A stretch of DNA of 64,000 nucleotides, from NCBI GenBank assembly GCA_021818505.1, contig JAKADX010000001.1, forward strand, positions 228,049 through 292,048. Reading direction: 5' to 3'. Position numbers and translations under genes: made by a program. Of this stretch, positions 42,163 to 53,712 are shown one piece after another; the stretch's first letter is position 1; the number at the start of each line of letters is the position of its first letter. A model generated the notes under the pieces. It was not told the DNA's origin, did not search any database, and saw only the letters and a program-made list of their open reading frames with translations. Source of the DNA: Pseudomonadota bacterium. GTDB taxonomy: Bacteria > Pseudomonadota > Alphaproteobacteria > Acetobacterales > Acetobacteraceae.

Positions 42163-43122
42163 TTACGCCGGTCCGGACAGTGAGCGAGCCTCGTTCAGCG
42201 CCGCGTAGCTGCGCTCCATCTCCGCGATGATGGTCTGGCCGCGTTCGACCACGAAGTCGCGCAGGCGCCGGTGAATCGGCAGCAGCGGCATCCCGCGGCG
42301 ATGCACGACAAACCACGTCCGCATCTGCGGAAATCCCTCCACCGGCAGCGTGCGCAGCAGCCCCAGGCTCAGCTCCAGTCCGACTGTGTGACGCGAGATC
42401 AGCGCCAGCCCCATGCCGGCCATCACCGCCTGCTTGATAGTTTCGTTGCTGCTGCTCGTCATGGTCACACGGCCCGACGTGCCGGTGCCCTGGAACAGGT
42501 CGTCCATCAACTGCCGCGTCCCCGATCCCTCCTCGCGCGCAATGAACGGCTCGCCGGCCAGGATGGCGGGCGGAAGGCTGTCGTAGCCGGTCAGCGGATG
42601 GGCCGGGGGCGCGATGATGACGGAAGGATGGGCAGCGAATGGGTCGGCATCGAGGCCGAGTTCCTCCGGGGGCCGGCCGGTCACCGCGAGATCCACCGAT
42701 CCTTTGCCGACGGCCGCGAAGATTTCGCGGCGATTGCCGTCCCGCAAATGGATGGCGACCCCGGGGTATTCCGCTTGAAAACGGGCAAGGATGTGGGGAA
42801 CGAAGTATTTCGAGGTTGAGACGAGGCCGACGGTGACGTGCCCGCCGCTCAATCCCTTCAACGCCCGGAGGGTCTGATCGGCGTCATTCAGGGCCTGCAG
42901 CACGGTTTGCGCATAGCCGAGGAGTGCGGTGCCGGGTTCGGTCAGCAGCACGGTCTTGCCGATCCGCTCGAACAGCGCGAACCCGACCATGCTCTCCAAC
43001 TGCTTGATCTGAAACGAGACTGCCGCAGGGGTTACATGGAGCCGTTCGGCGACGCGGGCAAAGGCGCGGGTGCGGGCCGCTTCGACGAAAATCTGCAACT
43101 GGCGGACGGTCACCTGGCGCAT
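42163..43122 (-). CDS. cbbR: LysR-type regulator CbbR of the Calvin-cycle operon
   Basis: 319 aa. N-terminal LysR helix-turn-helix (RQLQIFVEAARTRAFARVAERLHVTPAAVSFQIKQLE; the underlying helix is about residues 20-45) and a periplasmic-binding-like effector domain. CbbR features include LRALKGLSGGHVTVGLVSTSKYFVP and LAVTGRPPEELGLDADPFA. It is divergent from cbbL with a 120-base spacer containing a dyad, the normal cbbR arrangement. CbbR activates cbb transcription in response to metabolites such as RuBP or NADPH in studied bacteria. Confidence 0.93.
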   Translation of the reverse strand: MRQVTVRQLQIFVEAARTRAFARVAERLHVTPAAVSFQIKQLESMVGFALFERIGKTVLLTEPGTALLGYAQTVLQALNDADQTLRALKGLSGGHVTVGLVSTSKYFVPHILARFQAEYPGVAIHLRDGNRREIFAAVGKGSVDLAVTGRPPEELGLDADPFAAHPSVIIAPPAHPLTGYDSLPPAILAGEPFIAREEGSGTRQLMDDLFQGTGTSGRVTMTSSSNETIKQAVMAGMGLALISRHTVGLELSLGLLRTLPVEGFPQMRTWFVVHRRGMPLLPIHRRLRDFVVERGQTIIAEMERSYAALNEARSLSGPA

Positions 43123-43127
43123 GGGCT

Positions 43128-43151
43128 GATGTTAAGTGATCCCTTGTCATC
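43128..43151. promoter_or_regulatory. Imperfect dyad in the cbbR-cbbL spacer, likely CbbR operator
   Basis: 24-base sequence with the symmetric form GATG-N2-AAG-N-GATC-N-CTT-N2-CATC; all arm positions except the N positions pair. It starts six bases from the cbbR ATG and lies 92 bases before the cbbL ATG, where LysR-type activators bind. A less GC-rich stretch at 43152-43200 downstream would hold the cbbL promoter, but no clear -35/-10 pair was found. Confidence 0.6.
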
Positions 43152-43200
43152 ACCGCAAGATCATTTTGCTTTGCCTTGATCTCGCTCTTAGCTACGGTGA

Positions 43201-44706
<1,506 letters not shown>

Positions 44707-44723
44707 AGCGGGAGCATTGCGCC

Positions 44724-45140
44724 ATGAAGATCACCCAGGGACAGTTTTCCTTCCTTCCCGACCTCACCGACGCCGAAATCCGCCTGCAGGTGCAGTACGC
44801 CCTCGACAACGGATGGGCACTCGCCGTCGAGCACACCGACGATCCGCACCCGCGCAACAGCTACTGGTCGATGTGGGGCAATCCGATGTTCGACCTGCGC
44901 GACGCCGCCGGCGTGATGATGGAACTCGACGCCTGCCGGCGTGAGCACGGCTTGTCCTACATCCGCGTGATGGCCTTCGACAGCCGCAAGGGCTGGGAAT
45001 CGATCCGCATGTCCTTCGTCGTCAATCGCCCGGCCGACGAACCGGGCTTCGAGCTTGTGCGCACTGAGGGCGAGGGTCGCAGCGTCCATTATACGCTGCG
45101 CAGCTACGCGACATCCCGCCCGTCGGGCGCCCGCTACTGA
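44724..45140 (+). CDS. cbbS: RuBisCO small subunit, red type
   Basis: 138 aa. Motifs [55 protein letters not shown] and YIRVMAFDS are those of red-type small subunits. The C-terminal extension ([21 protein letters not shown]) is the beta-hairpin present in red-type enzymes. ATG 44724 is 17 bases after the cbbL stop behind a GGGAG site. Completes the L8S8 holoenzyme. Confidence 0.97.
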   Translation: MKITQGQFSFLPDLTDAEIRLQVQYALDNGWALAVEHTDDPHPRNSYWSMWGNPMFDLRDAAGVMMELDACRREHGLSYIRVMAFDSRKGWESIRMSFVVNRPADEPGFELVRTEGEGRSVHYTLRSYATSRPSGARY

Positions 45141-45155
45141 CGGGAATTCGGATTC

Positions 45156-45863
45156 ATGATACCGCCCCTGCGGATTGCCCCTTCGATCCTGTCGGCCGAC
45201 TTCACCCGCCTCGGAGAGGAGATCACGCGCGTCGTCGCGGCGGGGGCGGATGTCATCCATATCGACGTCATGGACAACCACTTCGTGCCGAACCTGACAT
45301 TCGGCCCGATGATCTGCCAGGCGATCCGACCGCTGGTGCGCGTGCCGCTGGATGTGCATCTGATGGCCAGCCCGGTCGATGCGCTGATCCCGATGTTCGC
45401 CAAGGCCGGCGCCGACATCATCAGCTTTCACCCCGAGGCCGCGGTGCATGTCGATCGCACGCTGGCGCTGATCCGCGATTGCGGCTGCCGCGCGGGGCTG
45501 GTGCTGAATCCGGCCACCCCGTTGTCATGGATCGACCATGTCATGAGCCGCCTCGACCTCGTTCTGCTGATGTCGGTCAACCCCGGCTTCGGCGGTCAGG
45601 CCTTCATTCCGGAGACCCTGGAAAAGGCGCGCTCCATGCGCCGGCGCATCGACGCGCATTCCGCCGCTGGCGGCGCACCGATCTGGCTCGAAATCGACGG
45701 CGGCGTGAAGCCCGACAACATCCGCGCCATCGCCGAGGCCGGCATCGACACTTTCGTGGCGGGCTCAGCGATCTTCGGCGCACCGGACGCCGACGGCGGC
45801 TATCGCGGCATCGTCGCGACGCTGCGCAACCAACTCTCCGCCGCAATGCCGAGGGCCGCATGA
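45156..45863 (+). CDS. cbbE: Ribulose-phosphate 3-epimerase
   Basis: 235 aa TIM barrel. Signature motifs: [32 protein letters not shown] (metal-binding His and catalytic Asp), [28 protein letters not shown] and the second catalytic Asp in [10 protein letters not shown]. It interconverts ribulose- and xylulose-5-phosphate in the regenerative part of the Calvin cycle. Starts 15 bases after cbbS; stop overlaps the cbbX ATG by four bases. Its place between cbbS and cbbX is unusual, as cbbX commonly follows cbbS directly. Confidence 0.96.
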   Translation: MIPPLRIAPSILSADFTRLGEEITRVVAAGADVIHIDVMDNHFVPNLTFGPMICQAIRPLVRVPLDVHLMASPVDALIPMFAKAGADIISFHPEAAVHVDRTLALIRDCGCRAGLVLNPATPLSWIDHVMSRLDLVLLMSVNPGFGGQAFIPETLEKARSMRRRIDAHSAAGGAPIWLEIDGGVKPDNIRAIAEAGIDTFVAGSAIFGAPDADGGYRGIVATLRNQLSAAMPRAA

Positions 45864-46750
45864 GCGCACTCGCCGAAGCGCACGACGAAACCGTCGATCT
45901 CCAGGCGCTCTACGAGCGGACCGAGATCGGCAAGATCCTGGAGGCGCTCGACCGCGATCTTGTCGGTCTCGTGCCCGTCAAGACCCGCATCCGCGAGATC
46001 GCCGCACTGCTGCTCATCGAGAGCGCGCGGCGAGACCTCGGCCTGCAGGCCGAGCCCCCGTCCCTGCACATGTGCTTCACCGGCAATCCCGGCACAGGCA
46101 AGACGACCGTCGGCAAGCGCATCGCCGAGTTGCTGCACCAACTCGGCTACATCCGGCGCAACCATGTCGTAAGCGTCACCCGTGACGACCTGGTCGGCCA
46201 GTACATCGGCCATACCGCCCCGAAGACCAAGGAGGTCCTCAAGAAGGCGATGGGCGGCGTACTGTTCATCGACGAGGCATATTACCTCTATCGCCCGGAA
46301 AACGAGCGTGATTATGGCCAGGAGGCAATCGAGATCCTATTGCAGGTCATGGAGGAGCGCCGTGATGACCTCGTCGTGGTGCTGGCCGGCTACAAGGACC
46401 GCATGGACACGTTTTTCCGCAGCAACCCGGGCATGGCCTCACGCATTGCCCATCATGTCGATTTCCCCGATTACGACGCGCAGGAGCTGTTCGCGATCGC
46501 CGGACTGATGTTGGAGCGCATGCATTACCAGCTCGATGACGGGGCGGCGGCGGCATTGTGTGAGTACATCGAACGACGCATGCAGCAGCCGCGATTTTCC
46601 AACGCGCGTTCGATCCGTAACGCCATCGACCGCGCCCGGCTGCGCCAGGCCAATCGGCTGTTTGCTGCGCGTGCGGCACCCCTTGATCGCGCAGCGCTCT
46701 CGACGCTTGCAGCCTCCGACATCCGGGCCAGCCGCGTATTCCTGCAATAG
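45860..46750 (+). CDS. cbbX: CbbX, red-type RuBisCO activase (AAA+)
   Basis: 296 aa AAA+ ATPase. Walker [20 protein letters not shown], Walker [16 protein letters not shown], with the substrate pore loop near [16 protein letters not shown]. CbbX hexamers pull on the large-subunit C-terminus to release inhibitory sugar phosphates. ATG 45860 is used because it overlaps the cbbE stop (ATGA) and the family sequence starts there; the longer frame is antiphase to cbbE. Confidence 0.96.
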   Translation: MSALAEAHDETVDLQALYERTEIGKILEALDRDLVGLVPVKTRIREIAALLLIESARRDLGLQAEPPSLHMCFTGNPGTGKTTVGKRIAELLHQLGYIRRNHVVSVTRDDLVGQYIGHTAPKTKEVLKKAMGGVLFIDEAYYLYRPENERDYGQEAIEILLQVMEERRDDLVVVLAGYKDRMDTFFRSNPGMASRIAHHVDFPDYDAQELFAIAGLMLERMHYQLDDGAAAALCEYIERRMQQPRFSNARSIRNAIDRARLRQANRLFAARAAPLDRAALSTLAASDIRASRVFLQ

Positions 46751-46785
46751 CCGCCCGCACGTGACGGATTCCTGGGGAGGGAGCC

Positions 46786-47865
46786 ATGCCGCATCGACGC
46801 ACAACGTTGAGCAAATTCATTATTGAGGATCAGCGCCGCACTACGCAACACGGTGCGGAACTCGCCTCCCTTCTCAACGATGTGCAGACGGCGTGCAAGT
46901 TCATCGCAGCGGCGGTGTCGCGCGGTGCGCTGGAACAGCCGGCGCCAACGGGCCAGACGCCCCTCCAGCCGCAGGATGCGGATGCGAAGGCGCTCGATGT
47001 CGTCGCCAACGACATCATGCTCGCGACCTGCGAGTGGGGTGGCCAACTCCGCGGCATGGTGTCCGAAGGACTCGACGCACCGTACCACATTCCGGCGCGC
47101 TACCCGCGGGGCCGGTATCTCCTGGTCTTTGACCCGCTGGACGGCGCGTCGAACATCGACGTCAATGTTCCCGTTGGCACCATCTTTTCAATCCTCAATG
47201 CGCCCGCCGGTGTGACCGACCCTGGGCCCGAGGATTTCCTCCAGCCTGGCGTGCAACAGGTGGCGGCCGGATACGCGCTGTATGGGCCGGTGTCGATGCT
47301 CGTGCTGACTTTGGGTGCGGGCGTCCATGGCTTCACGCTCGACCGTCATATCGGTGCCTACACGCTGACACATCCTGACATGTCCGTCCCGCAGATGGCG
47401 TCGGAATTCGCCATCAACGCATCCAACGAGCGTTTCTGGGAGCCGCCGGTTCGGCGCTATGTCGAGGAATGTATCGCCGGCCACAGCGGCCCGCGCGGCA
47501 AAGACTTCAACATGCGCTGGTTCGCCTCGCTGGTCGCCGAAGTGCATCGGATTCTCCTGCGCGGCGGGCTGCTCATGTATCCACGCGACACCCGCGACGA
47601 TGGCAAGCCAGGGCGGCTTCGGCTGCTCTACGAGGCCAACCCGATGTCCATGATTATTGAGCAGGCTGGCGGTCTGGCCTCCACTGGACGCGAACGGCTG
47701 CTCACGCTTGCGCCGACGGATATCCACCAGCGTGTCCCCGTGATCCTGGGATCTCGCGAAGAGGTTGAGCGACTGGTTCGCTACCATCACGCATACGACG
47801 GCGACGAGGATTACGCTTTCGAATCACCCCTGTTCAGCACGCGCTCGCTCTTCCGCGCATCCTGA
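46786..47865 (+). CDS. cbbF: Fructose-1,6-bisphosphatase class I
   Basis: 359 aa. Metal and substrate motifs of class I FBPase: LLVFDPLDGASNIDVNVPVGTIF (residues about 105-127), RYVEECIAG, and GKPGRLRLLYEANPMSMIIEQAGG with the substrate-binding residues. It hydrolyses fructose-1,6- (and possibly sedoheptulose-1,7-) bisphosphate. GGGAGGG site just before the ATG; 35 bases after cbbX. Confidence 0.95.
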   Translation: MPHRRTTLSKFIIEDQRRTTQHGAELASLLNDVQTACKFIAAAVSRGALEQPAPTGQTPLQPQDADAKALDVVANDIMLATCEWGGQLRGMVSEGLDAPYHIPARYPRGRYLLVFDPLDGASNIDVNVPVGTIFSILNAPAGVTDPGPEDFLQPGVQQVAAGYALYGPVSMLVLTLGAGVHGFTLDRHIGAYTLTHPDMSVPQMASEFAINASNERFWEPPVRRYVEECIAGHSGPRGKDFNMRWFASLVAEVHRILLRGGLLMYPRDTRDDGKPGRLRLLYEANPMSMIIEQAGGLASTGRERLLTLAPTDIHQRVPVILGSREEVERLVRYHHAYDGDEDYAFESPLFSTRSLFRAS

Positions 47866-47880
47866 TCCCGGAGAGTCGTC

Positions 47881-48756
47881 ATGTCCGCCAGACATCCGAT
47901 CATAGCGATCACCGGCTCGTCGGGAGCCGGCACGACCACGGTGATGACGACCTTCGCCCAGATCTTCCGTCGGGAAGGCGTTGCGGCCGCGATGATCGAG
48001 GGCGATGCATTCCATCGCTACGAACGCGCGCAGATGCGTGCCATGATGGCCGAACAGCATGAGTCCGGCCAGTTCCACTTCAGCCATTTCGGCCCCGAGG
48101 CCAATCTGTTCGAGGAGTTGGAGCAGCAGTTCGCCGCCTACGCCCGCACCGGAACCTGCCGCGTCCGCAAATACCTTCACGACCACGAGGAGGCCGCGCC
48201 GTACGGTCAGCAGCCCGGCACCTTTACGCCATGGGAGGATATTGCGCCGGGCTCCGACCTCCTGTTCTACGAAGGGCTGCACGGCGGCCTGAAGACCGAC
48301 ACGGTGGACGTGGCCCGCCACGTCGATCTGCTGATCGGCGTCGTGCCGACGATCAACCTCGAATGGATCCAAAAGCTGCATCGCGACAAGACCGCGCGCG
48401 GCCATTCGCACGAGGCGATCGTGGACACGATCCTGCGCCGGATGCCGGACTATGTGAACTATCTGTGCCCGCAGTTCTCACGTACCCACGTCAACTTTCA
48501 GCGTGTTCCCACGGTCGATACCTCGAATCCGTTCATCGCGCGCGACATCCCGAGCGCCGACGAAAGCATGCTCATCATCCGCTTCGCGAACCCAAAGGGG
48601 ATCGACTTTCCCTACCTGCTGTCGATGCTGCAGAACAGCTTCATGTCACGAGCCAATACCATTGTCTGTCCCGGCGGCAAGATGAGCCTCGCCATGCAAC
48701 TCATCTTCACCCCGATGATATGGCGCCTGATGGACCGTCGGAAGCAGGCGCTTTGA
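47881..48756 (+). CDS. cbbP: Phosphoribulokinase
   Basis: 291 aa, the size of octameric proteobacterial PRK. P-loop [16 protein letters not shown] near the N-terminus, catalytic/substrate region [13 protein letters not shown], then [12 protein letters not shown] and [18 protein letters not shown] [19 protein letters not shown]. It makes ribulose-1,5-bisphosphate from Ru5P and ATP. Starts 15 bases after cbbF behind CGGAGAG. Confidence 0.97.
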   Translation: MSARHPIIAITGSSGAGTTTVMTTFAQIFRREGVAAAMIEGDAFHRYERAQMRAMMAEQHESGQFHFSHFGPEANLFEELEQQFAAYARTGTCRVRKYLHDHEEAAPYGQQPGTFTPWEDIAPGSDLLFYEGLHGGLKTDTVDVARHVDLLIGVVPTINLEWIQKLHRDKTARGHSHEAIVDTILRRMPDYVNYLCPQFSRTHVNFQRVPTVDTSNPFIARDIPSADESMLIIRFANPKGIDFPYLLSMLQNSFMSRANTIVCPGGKMSLAMQLIFTPMIWRLMDRRKQAL

Positions 48757-48778
48757 ATCCAATGGCAGGATCACCGAG

Positions 48779-50809
48779 ATGAGTATGCTATCCGAGACCA
48801 CAACGACGATGCACCAACTCCCGGACGAACGCGTTCTGGCCAATGCGTTGCGCGTGCTGGCGATCGACGCTGTGGAGCGTGCGAAATCCGGGCATCCCGG
48901 CATGCCTATGGGAATGGCCGATATCGCGACGGCGCTGTGGAGGCGGCATCTCCGGCACAACCCGGCGGACCCGCATTGGCCGGATCGTGACCGCTTCGTG
49001 CTGTCAAACGGTCATGGCTCCATGCTGCTCTATGGGCTGCTTCATCTGAGCGGCTACGATCTTCCCATGGAAGAACTGCGGAACTTCCGCCAGTTGCATT
49101 CTCGCACGCCAGGCCATCCGGAATATGGCGCGACGCCCGGTGTCGAGACCACGACCGGCCCGCTCGGCCAGGGTCTGGCGAACGCGGTCGGCATGGCACT
49201 GGCCGAAAAGCTACTGGCCGCGGAGTTCAACCGGCCGGGTCATGAGATCATCGATCACCGCACTTTCGTCTTCGCCGGCGACGGTTGCCTGATGGAGGGC
49301 ATATCGCACGAAGCGTGCTCGCTCGCCGGCACACTGGGACTCGATAAGCTCGTCGTCTTCTACGACGACAACGGCATCTCCATAGACGGACACGTCACTT
49401 CCTGGTTCACCGACGATACGCCAAGGCGCTTCGAGGCCTATGGCTGGCGCGTCATCGCCGGGGTGGATGGCCACGATGCGAACGCCATCGCCGCCGCCAT
49501 TGACGCGGCGCTGGCCCCGTCTGACAGCCCGACGCTCGTTTGCTGCAAGACGGTGATCGGCTGGGGATCGCCGAGGATGGCTGGAAGTCACGAGGCGCAT
49601 GGAGCGCCGCTCGGCCCGCAAGAGGCCGCCGCGACGCGCTTCGCGCTTGGCTGGTCGGCCCCCCCTTTCGAGATTTCGACCGGCATTCGGATGGCCTGGG
49701 ACGCACGCGCGAACGGTGCCGCACGCCAACAGGTATGGGAAGAGCGGTTTGCGGCGTACGCCGCGGCGTATCCCGAACTCGCCGCGCAGTTGCGCCGTCG
49801 CCTGTCGGGCGCGCTGCCCGACGATTTTGCGCGGCGCGCGGATGCGTGGCTTGCCGAAGCCGCACGGTCCGGCACCGCCGTTGCGACCCGAAAGGCGTCT
49901 CAGGCGGCGATCGAGGCCCTCGCGGGAATGGTGCCGGAGTTGCTGGGCGGCTCGGCGGATCTGACCGGATCAAACCTCACCAATTGGCGCGGCTGCCACG
50001 ATGTCGGCTCGGACCACGCGGGCAACTACGTGCATTACGGCGTGCGGGAGTTCGGCATGTCCGCGATCATGAATGGGATCGCGTTGCATGGGGGCTTTGT
50101 GCCGTTCGGCGGCACGTTCCTGGTGTTCTCCGACTACGCGCGCAATGCGCTGAGGCTCGCGGCGCTTATGCGTATCCGGTCGATCTTCGTGTTCACGCAT
50201 GATTCGATCGGGCTGGGCGAGGATGGACCGACGCATCAGCCGATCGAGCATCTCGCCTCGCTGCGCCTCATTCCCAACATGGATGTGTGGCGACCGTGTG
50301 ATGCGCTGGAGACGGCGGTTGCTTGGCGCGCCGCGGTCGAGCGGTGCGACGGGCCGAGCAGCCTCGTCCTGTCGCGCCAGGCCTTACCGTTCCAGGGTGC
50401 GGACGAGAAGCGCATCCAGCGGGCAGCGCGCGGCGGATACGTGTTGCTGGATGGGCCGGGCGACACGCCGGACGTCGTGTTGCTCGCCACGGGATCAGAA
50501 GTCGAACTCGCGGTGAAGGCGCGCGACATCCTCGACGCGGCTGGCGTCCGGGCGCGGGTCGTCTCGATGCCATCGACAACGGTGTTCGACCGCCAGGACG
50601 CGGCCTATCGCCGCTCCGTGCTGCCGCCGCTGGTGCGCCGCGTCGCGATCGAGGCAGGGGCGTCCGATCTCTGGCGAAAATATGTCGGATTGGACGGCGC
50701 GGTGATCGGCCTTGACCGCTTCGGTGAATCCGCCCCGGCTGCTGCGCTATCCGCGCATTTCGGCTTCACGCCAGAGCGCGTGGCCGAGGCCGCCACGGCC
50801 ATCCTCTAA
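48779..50809 (+). CDS. cbbT: Transketolase
   Basis: 676 aa, full length. Thiamine diphosphate motif [33 protein letters not shown]-terminal [35 protein letters not shown], and pyrimidine-domain [31 protein letters not shown]. Transfers two-carbon units in Calvin-cycle regeneration. ATG 48779 is 22 bases after cbbP. The second half (residues about 300-420) shows Ala/Arg-rich stretches typical of this genome and no break. Confidence 0.96.
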   Translation: MSMLSETTTTMHQLPDERVLANALRVLAIDAVERAKSGHPGMPMGMADIATALWRRHLRHNPADPHWPDRDRFVLSNGHGSMLLYGLLHLSGYDLPMEELRNFRQLHSRTPGHPEYGATPGVETTTGPLGQGLANAVGMALAEKLLAAEFNRPGHEIIDHRTFVFAGDGCLMEGISHEACSLAGTLGLDKLVVFYDDNGISIDGHVTSWFTDDTPRRFEAYGWRVIAGVDGHDANAIAAAIDAALAPSDSPTLVCCKTVIGWGSPRMAGSHEAHGAPLGPQEAAATRFALGWSAPPFEISTGIRMAWDARANGAARQQVWEERFAAYAAAYPELAAQLRRRLSGALPDDFARRADAWLAEAARSGTAVATRKASQAAIEALAGMVPELLGGSADLTGSNLTNWRGCHDVGSDHAGNYVHYGVREFGMSAIMNGIALHGGFVPFGGTFLVFSDYARNALRLAALMRIRSIFVFTHDSIGLGEDGPTHQPIEHLASLRLIPNMDVWRPCDALETAVAWRAAVERCDGPSSLVLSRQALPFQGADEKRIQRAARGGYVLLDGPGDTPDVVLLATGSEVELAVKARDILDAAGVRARVVSMPSTTVFDRQDAAYRRSVLPPLVRRVAIEAGASDLWRKYVGLDGAVIGLDRFGESAPAAALSAHFGFTPERVAEAATAIL

Positions 50810-50832
50810 CGCGCGACCCGAGGGAGAAAGCG

Positions 50833-51897
50833 ATGGCGCTGGTTGCGATGCGGCAGCTGCTCGATCACGCGGCCGAGCAAGGCTACGGCCTACCGGCCTT
50901 CAACGTCAACAACATGGAGCAGATCCACGCGATCATGCGCGCCGCGGCCGCGTGCGACAGCCCGGTCATTCTGCAAGGATCGGCGGGAGCACGAAAATAC
51001 GCCGGGGAAGCGTTCCTGCGGCACCTGGTTGCGGCTGCCGTTGAAACCTGGCCCGAGATCCCGATCGTCATGCACCAGGATCACGGCGCAAGCCCGGCTG
51101 TCTGCGTGCGCGCGATCCAGTCCGGATTCACCAGCGTGATGATGGATGGCTCGCTGCGCGAGGATATGAAAACCCCCGCCAGCTACGACTACAATGTCGC
51201 CGTCACCAGCCGTGTCGCGGAATGCGCGCATGCCGCGGGAGTCTCGGTGGAGGGGGAGCTGGGCTGCCTCGGCTCATTGGAATCTGGCGAGGCCGGGGAG
51301 GAGGATGGCTCCGGCGCAGCGGGCAAGCTGTCGGCCGAACAGTTGCTGACTGATCCCGAGCAGGCCGCGGACTTCGTCCGCCGGACCGGTGTCGATGCGC
51401 TGGCCATCGCGATCGGAACCAGCCACGGCGCTTACAAATTCTCGCGCGAGCCGACCGGCGATATCCTGGCGATCGACCGCATCCGGGCGATCCACGCCCG
51501 CATTCCCAGCACGCATCTGGTGATGCACGGATCGTCTTCGGTGCCGCAGGAATGGCTTGCCGTCATCCGTGAATATGGCGGCGAGATCAGGGAAACATAC
51601 GGCGTGCCGATCGAGGATATCCGTGAGGGAATCCGGCATGGCGTGCGCAAGGTGAACATCGACACCGACATCCGTCTCGCGATGACAGGCGCCATGCGCC
51701 GCGTGATGGGGCGTCAGCCCGACGAATTCGATCCCCGAAAATTCCTCCAGGCGGCGACTCAGGCGACGATGGAATTGTGCAAGGCTCGCTTTGAGGCGTT
51801 CGGCAGCGCCGGTCAGGCGAGGAGGATCAAGCCGCTGCCATTGGGCGCGATGGCTGAGCAATACGAGAGCGGTCGGCTTGATCCAGTGATCCACTGA
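50833..51897 (+). CDS. cbbA: Class II fructose-bisphosphate aldolase (Calvin-cycle type)
   Basis: 354 aa. Zn-binding HQDHGAS (residues about 80-86), [31 protein letters not shown] and [10 protein letters not shown], then [12 protein letters not shown] and [11 protein letters not shown]. These are the class IIA features of CbbA proteins; it condenses DHAP with GAP or erythrose-4-phosphate. Starts 23 bases after cbbT behind AGGGAGAAAG. Last gene of the cbb operon; a hairpin follows at 52060. Confidence 0.96.
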   Translation: MALVAMRQLLDHAAEQGYGLPAFNVNNMEQIHAIMRAAAACDSPVILQGSAGARKYAGEAFLRHLVAAAVETWPEIPIVMHQDHGASPAVCVRAIQSGFTSVMMDGSLREDMKTPASYDYNVAVTSRVAECAHAAGVSVEGELGCLGSLESGEAGEEDGSGAAGKLSAEQLLTDPEQAADFVRRTGVDALAIAIGTSHGAYKFSREPTGDILAIDRIRAIHARIPSTHLVMHGSSSVPQEWLAVIREYGGEIRETYGVPIEDIREGIRHGVRKVNIDTDIRLAMTGAMRRVMGRQPDEFDPRKFLQAATQATMELCKARFEAFGSAGQARRIKPLPLGAMAEQYESGRLDPVIH

Positions 51898-52142
51898 CGT
51901 GGTCACCTGCCCTGTTTCGCATCACCGCGATTAAATTGAGAGGCCGGGTCCCGCTTGCCGCTGCGGCCCCGGTCGGGGCGGTGGTGCAAGCGGCGCAGGC
52001 GACTGACGCCCAACTCACTGGGCGCGCCACCCTTGCCATCCACACCGAGAGATTCAGGCGCCCCCGCCAGCGGCGGGGGCATTGCGTCACTTGCAGTAAC
52101 CGGGATGCTATCCCCTGCTTCTGCGGGACAGCCCTTAACCCC
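51898..52142. other. Spacer between the cbb operon and the left att repeat
   Basis: 245 bases without a supported gene. It holds the hairpin at 52060-52080 and a GC-rich inverted stretch at about 51945-51985. This is the last chromosomal sequence before the mobile element. Confidence 0.4.
52060..52080. terminator. GC-rich hairpin downstream of cbbA
   Basis: GCCCCCGCC-AGC-GGCGGGGGC, a 9-bp perfect stem, 163 bases after the cbbA stop. No T run follows on the plus strand, so it may be a weak or Rho-assisted terminator, or a stop for transcription in either direction. Confidence 0.5.
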
Positions 52143-52151
52143 TTGAAACCA

Positions 52152-52196
52152 TGGTGGGTGCGACAGGGATTGAACCTGTGACCCCCGCCGTGTGAA
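52152..52196 (-). other. tRNA-Val(CAC) 3' half, truncated at the anticodon loop (left att core)
   Basis: Read on the minus strand: anticodon loop TTCACAC (anticodon CAC), 3' anticodon stem GGCGG, variable loop GGGTC, T arm ACAGG-TTCAATC-CCTGT, acceptor strand CGCACCC, discriminator A, CCA. The 5' half (acceptor GGGTGCG, D arm, stem CCGCC) is absent; element sequence follows instead. So this is an att copy, not a working tRNA. Confidence 0.8.
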
Positions 52197-52215
52197 AGCT
52201 AAAGCAGGTGTTTTC

Positions 52216-52226
52216 TGTGGTTGCTA
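52216..52226 (+). promoter_or_regulatory. Integrase arm-type site candidate TGTGGTTGCTA (1)
   Basis: One of five copies of this 11-mer, all within about 200 bases of the two att cores. Such direct repeats are typical of arm-type binding sites for tyrosine integrases. Lies inside the 110-bp repeat. Confidence 0.5.
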
Positions 52227-52313
52227 TCGGTTTGCGTCGCGCTCGGCAGACCGCAGCCTTCCTGATAATTCCCTTGCCGACCCCCGCCTAGCGTTTGCTA
52301 TGGTTTGCGTGCC

Positions 52314-52335
52314 TGTGGTTGCTATGTGGTTGCTA
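52314..52335 (+). promoter_or_regulatory. Tandem pair of integrase arm-type site candidates TGTGGTTGCTA (2 and 3)
   Basis: Two copies of the 11-mer directly adjacent, head to tail, at 52314-52324 and 52325-52335, 35 bases before the integrase ATG. Besides integrase binding, they could allow the integrase to repress its own promoter. Confidence 0.55.
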
Positions 52336-52369
52336 CGGTGGCGGCGGATACCGGAGCGGGGGCGCAAGC

Positions 52370-53644
52370 ATGGGGAAGCGAAAGGGCATCGGGCGCAGTG
52401 AGCTGCGGGATCTACAACCGGGCAAGATCGCCTGGGATGCCGCCGTTCCGGGGTTCGGCGCGCGGCGGCAGCGCGACGCGATCACCTATGTTCTGAAATA
52501 CCGGACTGCGGACGGCCGCCAGCGCTGGCACACGATCGGCCAGGACGGCGCCCCATGGACACCCGACACTGCCCGCAAAGAGGCGCGCCGGCTGCTCGGC
52601 GAGGTGGATAGGGGCGGCGATCCCAGCGGCGATCGGCAAGCCCGGCGAAGGGCCGCGACCGTGGCAGAACTTTGCGACCTCTATTTCGCCGACGCCGAGG
52701 CGGGCCGGCTGCTGGTGCGCGGCGGCAGGCCGAAGAAACCGCTCACGCTGGCGTCGGACAAAGGCCGTATTGAGGGGCACATAAAACCGCTGCTGGGCCG
52801 CCTGCCCGTTGCTGCCGTCACGCGGCAGGACGTGGAACAGTTCATGCACGCGATAGCGGCCGGCGAGACCAAGCGCGATCCCCGCAAGGTGAGACCGCGC
52901 GGGGTTTCGAAACTGCGCGGCGGCCGCGGCGTCGCAACGCGGACCGTGGGTTTGCTCGGCGCGATTTTCAATTATGCGGTTGAGCGCAGCATGCGCGCCG
53001 ATAATCCGGCGCACCACATCCGCAAATTTGCCGAGAACCGGCGCGAGCGGCGGTTGTCCGACGAAGAGTATGCAGCGATCGGCGCCGCGCTGCGAGGGGC
53101 CGCACTGGCGATTTGGCCGCCCGCCGTCGCCTGCCTCCGATTTCTGGCGCTGACCGGCTGGCGATCGGGCGAGGCGGTGATGTTGCGCTGGCGGGAAATC
53201 GACCTGACCCGCCGCACCGCGACACTGGCCGACAGCAAGACGGGTCGCAGCATGCGCCCACTGTCCCAAGTCGCCTGCGATTTACTGCGGGCTCAACCGC
53301 GGATCGGCGAGGGAACGCTGGTGTTCCCGGCGACGCGCGGCGACGGTCCTATGCTGGGATTCAAGAAGTTCGCCCGTCAAATTCTTGCCCGCGGCGGGCT
53401 GTCAGCGGATGTCACGCCGCACGTGCTGCGACACTCGTTCGTCAGCATTGCGGCCGACCTCGGCTATAGCGAGCCAACGATCGCAAGCCTCGTGGGGCAC
53501 AAATCTCACTCGGTCACCTCCCGCTATACGCACTTCGCCGACGCACCTCTGCTGGCCGCCGCCGATGCCGTGGCGAACGACACCGCGAGGCGCATGGGCG
53601 ATGCGCAAGCATCAGCCGAGGTAATAGAGCTTCGCCGCGCGTGA
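52370..53644 (+). CDS. int: Tyrosine-family site-specific integrase
   Basis: 424 aa. N-terminal DUF4102/arm-binding region (DLQPGKIAWDAAVPGFGAR, YVLKYRTADGRQRWHTIG) typical of P4-type integrases that use tRNA genes, SAM-like core-binding domain (TVAELCDLYFADAEAGRL), and a catalytic domain with Arg in LTGWRSGEAVMLRWREID, His-x-x-Arg in PHVLRHSFVSIAADLG and GHKSHSVTSRYTHF with the last His and the nucleophile Tyr. All catalytic residues are present. ATG 52370 (MGKRKGIGRS) is chosen over an upstream GTG/TTG frame because family homology starts here. It lies next to the left att, as expected. Confidence 0.93.
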   Translation: MGKRKGIGRSELRDLQPGKIAWDAAVPGFGARRQRDAITYVLKYRTADGRQRWHTIGQDGAPWTPDTARKEARRLLGEVDRGGDPSGDRQARRRAATVAELCDLYFADAEAGRLLVRGGRPKKPLTLASDKGRIEGHIKPLLGRLPVAAVTRQDVEQFMHAIAAGETKRDPRKVRPRGVSKLRGGRGVATRTVGLLGAIFNYAVERSMRADNPAHHIRKFAENRRERRLSDEEYAAIGAALRGAALAIWPPAVACLRFLALTGWRSGEAVMLRWREIDLTRRTATLADSKTGRSMRPLSQVACDLLRAQPRIGEGTLVFPATRGDGPMLGFKKFARQILARGGLSADVTPHVLRHSFVSIAADLGYSEPTIASLVGHKSHSVTSRYTHFADAPLLAAADAVANDTARRMGDAQASAEVIELRRA

Positions 53645-53712
53645 AGCAGGGAGCGAACCCCTTCGGCGCTAATCCACGCACCTTGTCCGACCTGACAAGG
53701 AACTGACGGCAC

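Larger units (their letters stand above)
52143..52252 (+). repeat. Left attachment repeat (110-bp direct repeat, copy 1)
   Basis: Identical by eye to 63889-63998. It covers 9 bases past the tRNA CCA end, the 45-base tRNA-Val 3' half (minus strand), and 56 bases of non-tRNA sequence belonging to the element arm, including one integrase-arm-like motif. Left boundary: flanking bases diverge before TTGAAACC. Right boundary: they diverge after CAGACC. Confidence 0.85.

Noticed and set aside
52152..52196. A complete tRNA gene at the left att
   Set aside because: Only the 3' half from the anticodon loop is present. The acceptor 5' strand, D arm and 5' anticodon stem could not be found in the adjoining sequence.
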